64,000 bases of DNA from NCBI GenBank assembly GCA_035610835.1, contig CM069459.1, forward strand, positions 28,539,570 through 28,603,569, read 5' to 3'. The notes under the pieces are model-generated. The model searched no databases. It worked only from the letters and a program-made list of their open reading frames with translations, and was not told where the DNA came from. The position numbers were made by a program, and so were the translations under genes. This document shows positions 1-9,589 of this stretch, piece by piece. Source of the DNA: Ophiura sarsii (lineage: Eukaryota > Echinodermata > Ophiuroidea > Amphilepidida > Ophiuridae). Position 1 is the stretch's first letter, and each line of letters starts with the position of its first letter.

Positions 1-219
1 AGGATGATCACATGCAAAATTACCACGTTTATGGTTGTACACGCTTCATGCAATGTACACCACGCGCTGCTCCAGTGTGTTCGTTCAATTATAAATCCGG
101 CTATAGTATGGATCCATATGTTGTTGTTTTTACGGTTTAAAAAGTTATTGAATCTCTTCTTTATAATATGAAAAGATTTTATTTTTGTTTTCATTTTCTA
201 TTTTTGTCATTTTTAACAG

Positions 220-2090
220 ATGGTCCATCGTAAACTTCAGGCAGAGCCACTTGTGCATTCCATCAGAATCCAGGTGAAGCCAAAATCCTTCAAACGGTCC
301 ACAGGTAAGCATATATTTTGTACATGTCCATGTATAATGCAAGAATTGGGGATATGATGATGGGCAACGACAATCATAGAATTCAATAGAATTGTAAGTG
401 AAATTTCATGTGCTATCAAGATACATTGTTAACTTAAAATGTTTCGGTTTTTTCAAATTTATAGAGCCCTTTGGTGGTACAAGATTTGTCATCATCCCAA
501 TAAATTCGATCATATTCATGTTTTATGCTCCCCTAACCAGACTGGTAAAAAATGAACAAAATGGATCTTTACCTGATCTTTCTTCTTCAGGTCTGAACCG
601 GGGAAATGCATAGGTTACTTACTAATTTGTTTTTTAAATATTTTTTATACCTGTACCCTGGTGTACACTGTTAATTTCCATCACATTTGTTCACAATTGT
701 TATTTTTCAATTCCCAATGTTCTACTTTCCTAAAGGGTCACAGACTGACCAACAGAGAATTATGGATTCTTCCTACGGGGGGTGAACTTGTCAACGCTGC
801 CACACAGACGGATACCATCAATGACTATGGTAAGGAAGATGACCAACCAACCAATCTTGACATAAGTCCAGCTGAAGAAGAGGAACCTGACGACCCCGAG
901 GATGTGACATGGGAACCAGAGGAAGAAGACAGATACTCATCAGATGATGAACTTGAAGAGATGTAAGTTTTGTCTCAAACAACCATTCATTCTTCTTAAA
1001 TAATTGATTGTATTCAGATCAAGAATTTATCATTTAATTCAAAAGAAAGATTTATAGAGGCAATTAGCGTCAACTTCTAATTTGGTATTTTTCTCCATGG
1101 TCCAGTGGTCCTTTGGCAACAAAAACGAACTACCCCTGTTCTATGTTTTGCCCGACTGAACCCACTTGTCTTCCTTTTTTCCCCGCACAATCTTTTCCTG
1201 TCCGTCCATTTTATGTACAGGCCAGGAGGTCTACCAGTTAAATGAAAAGTGATCGCTGACAAAATGATAGACCTCTGCAGGGTATCAAAACTCTTGATAA
1301 ATGAAAGCATTCATGCAATTTATACTCATAATGAAAAGGTTTACATGTATGACTATTGTTGTCCCTACAGACAGAATTCAGTGTTTGTCATTTTATATCC
1401 TTGGTAAACAAGATTTCATAGCTTCTTAGTGCTTGTCAGCTGCATGACAGCAATTTGACCAGACAATGTAACAGATATTTTAAATATTTGCGTAATATTG
1501 TTTATTAATCAATATAACAGTCCTGTATAATTTTATGTCTTTATCCAGAGTACCTGAGGATAATCCAATGGATGAAGTAAAATACCTGGTATTTGAATCG
1601 TGCCTGTTGGATCTTTTTAAATCATGTATCAAGTGCAGCGGACCATGCCTGGTTGAAAAGTTGCGACCGAAAAACTATGGGTCACAACTGAAAGTTGTCG
1701 CCACTTCCGAACTTTTTCTGCATGAACGGGTTTGGTATACCCAACCGATGGTGGGACACTTTTACGCAGGGAACATTGCCTTATCGGCTGCAATTCTATA
1801 TTCCGGTGGTAGCGCAACCAAAGTCCTCAAAGTATTAGCACACATGAACTGTGCAGCCATCTCCGGTTCTACGTACATAGCGCACCAGAAAGCATATTTG
1901 CTACCTGCAATTGTGTACATATGGAGGGGGCACCAGCACCATCTTATGGAAACACTGCGGAGCAGCACAAACACCACTGGTTGTGGGTGGAGATGGGCGG
2001 GCCGATAGCCCTGGCCATTCAACAAAATATGGATCATACTGCCTTATGGATCTGAACACGTCAAAGATCATCGAACTGCAATTGGTGCAG
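220..2090 (+). pseudogene. Spliced transposase-like gene, frameshifted copy 1
   Basis: Two exons are well supported: about 736-962 (donor GTAAGT at 963) and 1549-2090 (acceptor ttatccag, donor GTAAGT at 2091). They join in phase (AT+A). The first encodes an acidic linker ending SSDDELEE. The second encodes a conserved globular region including VWYTQPMVGHFYAGNIALSA and, in a shifted frame from about 1975, GGDGRADSPGHSTKYGSY and the run LMDLNTSKIIELQLVQ. I recognise this GDGR-x-DSPG block from THAP-associated, transposase-like proteins common in echinoderms, cnidarians and fish; assignment to Kolobok-type transposases is inference. A one-base shift between about 1940 and 1975 breaks the frame, so this copy is a pseudogene or carries a sequence error. 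A possible 5' exon at 220-304 (acceptor acag, donor GTAAGC) and a weaker one near 465-543 would keep phase. The 3' part of the gene is not found downstream. Confidence 0.6.
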
Positions 2091-2330
2091 GTAAGTACAT
2101 GTAGATACTACATAGAGTGAGTTACTAATTTTCAGATCTAAAGACACTAAGACAGACCATGCATTTGATTACTCAAAACTCAGTGCTTTCAACGCATCAT
2201 CCACTGATTACAGCGTATAAGGCACATACTAGAGGCCCTGGCATACTACACATGCTTGCGTGAATGTTGTGCCTTAAAATATATGTCACTGTCCAGAGCA
2301 AGACATTTTCAGAAAACAGTTGTTTATTAA
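2091..2330. other. Intron-like sequence, nothing recognised
   Basis: AT-rich sequence following the splice donor at 2091; no coding frame, repeat or RNA gene is recognised. Confidence 0.4.
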
Positions 2331-3060
2331 TCAATATAAGGCTATATTTAAAAAATCATTTGTCTCAAAGCTCCCGCGCGCGTTAGTTAAGGCTGGTTGG
2401 TGTCAACCCTGTTTGGCGCCAAATTTATCAAGCAATGTAACTTTTCAATTATAAATGTGATGTACATAAAAGTATACATTTTTTGTAATGAAATGAGTCA
2501 GAGAATCCATTTTTGGTATCAAATTTTACTAAAATTAGTGATTTTTACATTTTTGCCCAAAAATCACCTTTTTGGCACCAACGGGGTTTTTTTTGGCTTA
2601 AAATTTGTTTGTTTTGAAAATATTGACCAAAAAGATGTTTTTTTTCTCAAAAAACTCATTTTTGGCACTTTTTGGTCAATATTTTCAAAACAAACAAAAT
2701 TTAAGCAAAAAAAAAAAAATCGCTCCTAGATAATTGACTTTAGATGATTTTGGTGAAATTTTGGAATTTTTAATCAAAAAATGATATTGTTAGGTTGTCT
2801 GAAAATTGTTGGTGCCAAAAAGGTGATTTTTGGGCAAAAATGTAAAAATCACTAATTTTAGTAAAATTTGATACCAAAAATGGATTCTCTGACTCATTTC
2901 ATTACAAAAAATGTATACTTTTATGTACATCACATTTATAATTTAAAAGTTACAGTGCTTGATAAATTTGGCCCAAACAGGGTTGACACCAGCCTTAATT
3001 GGTGCGCGTTAGAAGAAAAAAATTATGATTTTTTTTTTTTTTTTTTTAATATATAATAAG
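2331..3060. repeat. Older palindromic repeat interrupted by a TTAA-flanked MITE
   Basis: The left flank (2331-2390, with GGCTATATTTAAAAAA and CTCAAAGCTCCCGCGCGCGT) and the right flank (2999-3015, TTGGTGCGCGTTAGAAG) match the two adjoining parts of the uninterrupted copy at 17966-18050. This repeat was therefore split by the element at 2391-2994. Its right half after about 3015 is replaced or decayed (T-run). Confidence 0.75.
2391..2994. mobile_element. TTAA-flanked palindromic MITE (Kolobok-like)
   Basis: The 604-bp element has long terminal inverted repeats: the left end GGCTGGTTGGTGTCAACCCT mirrors the right end AGGGTTGACACCAGCC, and the pairing continues inward for roughly 190 bp. TTAA lies directly outside both ends (2387-2390 and 2995-2998). 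TTAA duplication is the signature of piggyBac and Kolobok; the GG terminus fits Kolobok (5'-RG) better than piggyBac (5'-CC). The 2397-2729 reading frame is a by-product of the AT-rich arms, not a gene. Confidence 0.8.
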
Positions 3061-3436
3061 TGATTTCAGCATTTGATCTTCCCATTGGTAATGATATTGT
3101 GGCGATGAGAGTTATCTTCGTTAAGGAGTGATAGCGCCCTCATGTTCTTCCAAGCTGGTTTTCCCGACGCCCCGGTTTATTAAATATTACCGATGTGCCC
3201 ATGACTAAATTAGAGTGGAGATCCAAGATGGCGAATAAAAGACGCATCATACCGTTATTAAAAAATTAAGAGTCTCTTCCTCTCACTTTATCGTGTCCAA
3301 TCGCGAAATATGGTAGAGAATCCGCTGGCAAGGTCTCGGTTAATCATTTGAGGAGTGCCTCAGAGGTAAAATCGTCTGCCATATGACTGTTTAAGAATAA
3401 GATAAGGTATTGTTTCGGAAAGTACCCGTGTTATGA

Positions 3437-3838
3437 TTGTCAAATGATTCAGAAGACCTGCGGCCTTTGCTGAGCTGTATAATATCATGGAAGACCTCGT
3501 TCACATTTTCCAAGCAGGCAATGGATGCTGCTGCAATGGCAACGAAGGCTAACAATAACATTAACAATGTCCCTGAACAGTCCGTAAGTTTGAGACCTCC
3601 CAAATTTAACGGACATCCTCATGAAGATGTAGATGTAGTGGCATGGATGAGCAAGTTCACTTGTTATTGTGACCATGCACAGCTGAATAACAATAGGAAG
3701 CTAACATGTTTGAAAGCTTTGTTGGACAAGTCTGCGGCTTGTTGGCTGCAATCCCTTGAGGGTGATGATGTGCTGGACGATTATGATGCGCTCAGTGGGG
3801 CTATGCAAGAGAAGTTTGAAATGTCTGCGCCCTCCTGA
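3437..3838 (+). pseudogene. Ty3/gypsy gag-like fragment
   Basis: Open frame of 133 codons. Residues about 45-130 look like the matrix/capsid-proximal part of retrotransposon Gag: PPKFNGHPHEDVDVVAWMSK, then a tryptophan-containing helix (CWLQSLEGDD) and a terminal M-Q-E-K-F. The layout matches the family pattern of P-KF-G-P-ED-x-W-(x)n-F, then A-x-W, then F--KF. The frame stops abruptly at 3838 and no zinc knuckle, protease or reverse transcriptase follows, so this is a truncated copy. The segment 3098-3436 upstream may hold LTR/leader sequence but no convincing LTR pair or primer site was found. The start codon is uncertain. Confidence 0.6.
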
Positions 3839-3839
3839 T

Positions 3840-4224
3840 TTCGATATTTTAATACCAGAAGAATCCCATATTTTTCTCACAATGTCTGTAAAATCTTAGG
3901 GGCCAGATATGTTCCATTTAGAAATTATAGGCTTAAATGTGGTAATTCTTTCAAAAGTGGTTAACCACCAAACAGATAGTGTACAACTCAATGGGCAAAA
4001 GCTTAGTGACCTTGTGCTTCAAAAAATAGAACCATTGGAGTTATGCAACTCAAACTTAGGAATGCGACAATTTTAGGGATGACATTTCATGTAAAATAGA
4101 AAAAAATCAAGTTGAAAATCAGGCCAGCAATCGAAACATCAACCTTTTAACCCTAACCGCACTGAATCTCACTAAATCTCACTGCCAGAAACTATCTCCA
4201 GGCACGTGCTGCTGCATTGCCGCG
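3840..4224. other. No recognised content
   Basis: Low-complexity AT-rich sequence between the gag fragment and the SINE; nothing supported on either strand. Confidence 0.3.
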
Positions 4225-4450
4225 ATGACGTCACCTACCGCAGGCATATGTGGCCACAGAGTTTGTGGCCGCATAGCCGCTAGGGAGTTAGCTCAGTTGG
4301 TAGAGGGACAGACTTGGGTGCGGATGGTCCCGCGATCGAATCCCGGGGGGTGCTGGGTGATTTTTTGGGTCAACAAATTAGCACTTTCCCCCCTCCCCCC
4401 TCCCCCCGATACGCACAAAAAACTAACTTTACTGGTTAGGGTTAATGTTT
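4225..4450 (+). mobile_element. tRNA-derived SINE
   Basis: Positions 4282-4356 resemble a tRNA: an A-box-like TAGCTCAGTTGG at about 4290 and a B-box-like GCGATCGAATCCC at about 4332, with spacing typical of a tRNA gene. The acceptor-stem ends do not pair properly, there is no clean anticodon arm and no terminator T-run just after, so this is a Pol III SINE head rather than a functional tRNA. The body runs into a C-rich tract (4388-4408). Confidence 0.65.
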
Positions 4451-5150
4451 TTCTCAGTATACATGGTAGCTTATGAAATATATGTGTCGTGACAAAATTA
4501 CCATTATGTGACAACAGAAATATTACAATGACATGTAATTTATTGTATGATTTCTAGTTTTTACATAGTACATTTATATACAAATTGAAGTCCGTATTTG
4601 AGAAGACAAAGGTGGAGTCCATCCTGTTATATACTTGATAACGGTTAATTATCAGCCTGCTATATACATGCAGACACAGAAATACAGTGGTTCAAAATGT
4701 GTCATTTTATTAACATTATGAATGGTGAAAAACTCAACCAGTTTACAAACTTGTCACATCTCGAATATCTTTAATTGATTGGACTGTTTCGTATTGTCTG
4801 AAGATTTACATATTGTACAACAGCGATGTAATAGATGTAAAGGTCAAATGGATATTTCAATGTTTGCACAATTTTTTTGTTGTATTTACCCTGTATATTC
4901 TACCATTTGAATACTAGAAGAAGACCAACACAATTTAATGAAAGCCAATTGTAGCCCACATTCACTTCAACCTATCGGTTTCATACCAATAAAGAGTTTA
5001 AATCAGTCATTGAATATGATCATATACCGTTGTCAGTTAAATGACAGTGGACACACATTTCTTTAACACACAAACGACAATGAATATTGTGTTTAAATTG
5101 CTGTACTATTGCATGTATTTTGTAACTCTTCCATATTGTTATTTCCTACA
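4451..5150. other. Intergenic or intronic AT-rich sequence
   Basis: No coding frame, RNA or clear repeat seen; ends at the polypyrimidine tract and acceptor of the next exon. Confidence 0.3.
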
Positions 5151-5151
5151 G

Positions 5152-5372
5152 AGTCATCCCGGTGTACTTGCTGAAATTCAACGATGATTCAATGCCTAAT
5201 GATTGGAATATATATTCCATTGAGGAATGCCTTCCTGGTCATTGGAGAAAGGTGTTGAATAATGATGGGCACATCCTCTGCAGAAACACGGATGCAGCAC
5301 AAAAACTTCTGGCATTTACCCATTGGAGTTTGGATCATTTCAAGAATGATGCAATTGTCTGCGACTTACAAG
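5152..5372 (+). CDS. Alpha-kinase domain exon (TRPM6/7- or eEF2K-like)
   Basis: An exon bounded by the acceptor atttcctacag (AG at 5150-5151) and the donor GTATGT at 5373. It encodes VIPVYLLKFNDD followed by YSIEECLPGHWRKVLNNDGH, AFTHWSLDHFKNDAIVCDLQ and G. This matches the middle of an atypical alpha-kinase domain: the E-x-x-x-x-G-x-(F/W)-x-K-x-(N)NN-G segment, the AF(S/T)HW helix and the VxDLQG strand that ends in the catalytic/metal-binding region. The AFTHW and DLQG spelling is nearest to TRPM6/7 kinases. Alpha-kinases phosphorylate Ser/Thr using a fold unrelated in sequence to classical kinases. Only this exon was found: no N-lobe exon upstream and no zinc-binding C-terminal exon downstream. 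In a putative next exon at about 7063 the frame closes after three codons. It may be one exon of a gene lying partly outside the window, or a fragment. Confidence 0.7.
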
Positions 5373-5600
5373 GTATGTATAATGTCAAGTTCAGATGCAA
5401 ATGCGATAAATCAATTATTGCTAATTTTGTCATATGTTCACAAAAGATTCTTGAAAATGAGGTGTGTCAAATTGAAGCCAGTAATGTTATACTATGTGTT
5501 TGTGGTCAATTATCAACAAAAAAAGGAAATGGTGTTTATTAAGGGAAGTGTCAACCCTATTATTTTGATGATCAACTTTTGCTTCTAATACACCAATCAG

Positions 5601-5757
5601 TTGTAATACGCACTATACGACCCCCGCAACGTTTGCGAGACCGACGACAAAGGACTGGAGAGTCTGTCTACAGTTTTGGCCAAGACATTACAAGTATATG
5701 TGCCAGCGGTTAGGTGTTAGCGAGGAAGAAATATTATTCTGTACAACGAACTGGTAG
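5601..5757 (+). other. Open frame after a possible acceptor, unassigned
   Basis: Following accaatcag, one frame stays open for 52 codons and ends in TAG; it includes RHYKYMCQRLGVSEEE. It could be a further exon of the alpha-kinase transcript, but the splice phase from 5372 does not match. It is reported as unresolved coding potential only. Confidence 0.2.
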
Positions 5758-5759
5758 CA

Positions 5760-6096
5760 TTTACTTGTGACTTGCTAAGTGCTTCCTTACATTTTTCTTA
5801 TGATGAGACTTTTTTTATAAATGTGTTTTACAAATATGTATCTTTTGAATTGTTAAATGGCGAAAGAGTTGTTCATTTACAAAACCAAAATGATGTATAT
5901 TAAAATTGTGATCGTGGCCAGTGATTAAACACATTCAGTTTGTAGATTAGATCGTGTATGACATTGGCCCAGGTTAACACGAGAGAAAAGTGGTGGAGTA
6001 TGACTACTGTAAGATAATCTACTGTTCCAGCATGCCACAATAATTATGTAGTATACCAGTTTTGGAGTCATGACTTCTGCAGCACCGAGCACGAAC
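5760..6096. other. No recognised content
   Basis: AT-rich sequence without supported features. Confidence 0.3.
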
Positions 6097-6355
6097 AGTA
6101 ACGGAGATATGGTTACTAAGAGATCAACCACGTTCCTCGGACAGTAACGGAGATATGGTTACTGTGAGATCAACCTCGTTCCCCGGACAATAACGGAGAT
6201 ATGGTTACTAAGAGATCAACCACGTACCCCGGACAGTAACGGAGATATGGTTACTAAAAGATCAACCACGTTCCCCGGAGAGTAAAGGAGATATGGTTAC
6301 TGTGAGATGAACCACGTTCCCCGATAGTAACAGAGTTATAGTTACTGTATAATGA
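6097..6355. repeat. 46-bp minisatellite, about six units
   Basis: The unit begins AGTAACGGAGATATGGTTAC and recurs every 46 bp from 6097 (next at 6143). The last unit is diverged. Each unit carries the inverted pair AGTAAC / GTTACT around GGAGATATG, so every unit can form a small hairpin. Confidence 0.9.
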
Positions 6356-8239
6356 GTAAATGAAGAAGAAGTACTACTACAGTACTACCACTACTGCTAT
6401 TATGAGAATCTATACCAAGAGAACACCCGGGCCATGTCATACTCACACGTTTCATGTTGTTTTATATTATTTCATATTGTTGATTGTTTATTATATACTT
6501 GGTTGTTTTAGTTAACAAGTGGTCTTACATTCCCGAAAGAGCAATCGTATACGAGTGATGCAATGCAATACATGGTAAATTATGCATTCTAATATTGTAC
6601 ATGTCTGAATAGTATGCTATGACTGCCTGTCGTAGTATAGTACTTTGCGAAATTGCGATTGGTTTGTTTTGAGTAAATTCATATATTTCTATAAATGTTA
6701 TTTTAACTAGGCAACTATTAAACTCATTTGATGCTGAGCTAACAAGGACGACTATTCAAGCAACGTTGGCATCTCTGTTTTTTTTCTTCTTTTTTTTCGT
6801 TTTTTTTCTTTCTGAAATTCATTTATTTATTGTAGTAAGGACATATTTATGCCCCTATTCACAATTATACACTCTTGGTTCTATACGCTACACGTATTTG
6901 GGCACATATTATAAAAAAATGAATGTTTCAAAAATAATGAATAATGAATAATGAAATAGTCGCCTACTCACTGACCCCCAAAAATGTGACGGGAAACTAA
7001 CAATTCACTTTCATTAGCCTTATATACAATAACTAAACATGTTAATGTTTGATCTGTTTCAGTTTCCAAGTAAAGAGCAGCAGAACTCAGAGCAGCGGTA
7101 AGGATTTTTGGATGAAACAACGACATTGAGCACCACTAGATGTAACGCAACATAGCATTTAAAATAACAATACAATAATGGCACTTCTCAAAATCCCTGA
7201 GCAAATATCAGTTCCTTCAAATTTCTGATAAAAGGCCAATTAATAGTATTACTTTTTTGTATTAAGAAATATTACTTATCTTTGAAATATAGTTTACTTA
7301 CAGCAAATGTTGGGTGACAGGTTTCAAATGTTCTTCAGAACAAAGTGTCAGCCTCAAACCATGTTGTATTTGTTTAACTATTCAACTTAAAGTGTTAAAC
7401 TGTGGAACGTACTGTTGAATTTGGTTAAATTTACATTACAAAATTCATTACCAAAAATGGCAAACCTGGGAGCCACTTTGATCCTGTACTCATAAGGTGT
7501 GACTTAAAAACTGAACCAACAGTTCAATGCGGGTGAACCGCTTTTTATTGTTTAGTAAAAATGATTGGTTCCAACTTTATAGAACCAAGTGGAACTGCCG
7601 GTTGAGTCTCTTTTGAAGTCATCCCTAACTAAACAGGTATAAACCTCATTTTTAACCAAAGGCTCTGACATGTCACCATCCAAACAGTAACCTTACTACT
7701 GAGATTTGACAACAACAACTGAAAATGATACCCTCTTACTGTATTTTTTTCGGGTATAGATTTACTTTAATTAAGCATTCTTCTATTATTACACACCTAT
7801 ATTGTGACCTTCTTCAAATCCTGTGAATGCCCTTTTCATTTTGTGGCTACTTCAAGTAATGCTTTAGAGCAGACAAGTGGCATTATAAAGAAACAATGTG
7901 AATGACTGTATGCTCATTTCTTGCAATTTCCTTTTACGCACCTTACCATTGTTTAATGAATGTGCTCAGCCATGCATGAATGCGTACATCTTAATTTCAT
8001 ACAGACATGATAGAGAATTATTGTCTGCTTATTTTGACATGCAATTGTTTAATTTATATTAAATATTTATGTGAAATATTTGAACTTCAATGAGTGTCCA
8101 GGAACTTCTTTTGACGAGTGTAGTTTACTTACAGCAAATGTTGAGATAAAAGTAATTTTACAAATACTTGTTATAATACCTGCCAGCTGTTCCTTATTAA
8201 ACTGGATGTCACCTATTTGCAGCTATTAAAGTTGTGGGT
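6356..8239. other. Long AT-rich stretch, little recognised
   Basis: A T-rich run is at 6770-6815. A possible 38-bp exon (acceptor ctgtttcag, donor GTAAGG) at 7063-7100 has no recognisable product. The words tagtttacttacagcaaatgt recur at about 7288 and 8120, hinting at a dispersed repeat. Nothing else is supported. Confidence 0.3.
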
Positions 8240-8606
8240 GTCAAGTCTCAGTAGCATCTCTGCTATCCATCGGTCATGACCCATCAACCATTGCTAACAT
8301 AAGTGTAGACATTGTCAACAAACTGAAAACGCATGTACAAGCTCGCAAAGCAACATTAACTAAAGATGCTCCAAGCTATGGACCTGCGAGGATTGCAAGA
8401 AGGCGAAGACAGACACTAAACTGCGTCAAGGAGATCTAGTGATTTGCGATAAATGCGCAAGCAAAAGATGGCCTGAAGATAAGAAATTGGATGATGAAAG
8501 ACCGATACCTGAGAAAGCAACATCTTCAAAGTCTATAACTACTACAACTACAGGGACAAAAAAAGGTGAAACATCGGTTCGTTTGGACGTGACGAAATTA
8601 AACTGA
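8240..8606 (+). pseudogene. Frameshifted ORF with CxxC-x14-CxxC zinc-finger motif
   Basis: From about 8245 a frame reads SLLSIGHDPSTIANISVDIV and continues to LTKDAPS. At about 8370 the coding signal moves to another frame that reads LWTCEDCKKAKTDTKLRQGD, then ICDKCASKRWPED, and ends at TGA 8604-8606. Two CxxC pairs separated by 14 residues suggest a zinc ribbon or degenerate PHD-like finger. The shift and lack of a start show this is a broken gene fragment, probably of transposon origin given its neighbours; no family is assigned. Confidence 0.45.
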
Positions 8607-8875
8607 ATTAGTTGTCCGTCAATCATTTCCTATATCCTCAAAATATTGAGATATATTCTGGCTAGGTGTACTTTTGTGTGACAGTACACAAGTAAACTTT
8701 AACGTAACACTGGTATGTGGATTACTCCAGAATGTCATCGCTTATACTTGAAATAGACATGTATGTTAGGTTCAAGTTCTTTTGATTATGTTTAAAATGC
8801 ATTATATATAATATTATATTTGATATGTAAAACGTGTATTGATAGTCATTCCGGTCCACTATTTGTTCAGGTGCC

Positions 8876-9030
8876 GGTCTCACCACAACAATAAATGCAA
8901 GACAACCAAATCTGATTTTAAATGTCGTAGTATGTGTAGAAGGGACAAGAAGAGCACAGTGGTTCTACCCCACCAAACGCATCAACATCACGAATAAAGA
9001 GCGGGGAGGTTGGAAATGAAATGTTGGCCA
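8876..9030 (+). pseudogene. Cysteine/histidine-rich coding fragment
   Basis: Just after a tttgttcag acceptor, the frame reads CRSHHNNKCKTTKSDFKCRS followed by MCRRDKKS and stops near 9000. Its density of Cys, His and Lys suggests a metal-binding tail. It directly precedes transposase-like copy 2 and may be scrambled from the same mobile gene. Confidence 0.3.
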
Positions 9031-9082
9031 TCCTGACAAGAGGCACAAAGAAAGATTACCCCCCCCCCCCCCCTCCCCCCAG

Positions 9083-9328
9083 CGGGTTTGGTACACCCAC
9101 CAAATGGTGGGGAACTTTTATGCAGGTTACATTGCATTATTTGCCGCAATTCTGTATGCTGGTGGTAGCGCTATCAAAGTTTTGTCACATATGAACTGTG
9201 CAGCCATCTCCGGCTCAACATACATTGTGCACCAGAAGGCGTATCTGCTACTAGCAATTGTATACACGTGGATACGCCTTCTGGCGCAGAAGGCACCAGC
9301 ACCATCTAATGGCAGAAATTTGTCTTGA
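9083..9328 (+). pseudogene. Transposase-like fragment, copy 2
   Basis: Encodes RVWYTHQMVGNFYAGYIALF, then AAILYAGGSAIKVLSHMNCA and AISGSTYIVHQKAYLLLAIV. This is clearly the same domain as 1720-1920 in copy 1, with a few codons lost after SAIKV. It starts immediately after a poly-C tract (9059-9080). The end is scrambled by a short inverted duplication (AGAAGGCGTATC mirrored by GATACGCCTTCT at 9235-9283), and the GDGR motif block is missing. Confidence 0.65.
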
Positions 9329-9589
9329 AACAAAAGTCATCATTCCAAGGGTACCAAGCAATGAGGCGTAAGATAGAACCGTACATGCTTGAGTTAAAGA
9401 TATCAATAACCATGTTAAGCGTGCCAGCAGCTCAGATGGCAATGAAGAGCCAGCGCTTCATCGGTTACCAGCACTACTCCGAGGGGAAAAATGAAAGACC
9501 AACTTTAAGAGTGATGTTCAAGATCCTGTGAAACCAGTTTCTCGGATAATTGACGCTTAACGTTTATTTTGATTCTTTAAGGAGAAATA

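Noticed and set aside
2397..2729. 110-codon frame rich in Phe and Lys
   Set aside because: Lies wholly in the arms of the TTAA-flanked palindrome; open by AT composition only.
3098..3436. LTR of the gag-bearing retroelement
   Set aside because: Begins with TG and precedes gag, but no second copy, no clear CA end and no convincing primer site could be found.
4282..4356. Functional tRNA gene
   Set aside because: A and B boxes are present but stems do not pair and no terminator follows, so a SINE head is preferred.
7063..7100. Small exon with good splice signals after the alpha-kinase exon
   Set aside because: In the phase required from 5372 it meets a stop after three codons, so it cannot supply the rest of the kinase domain.
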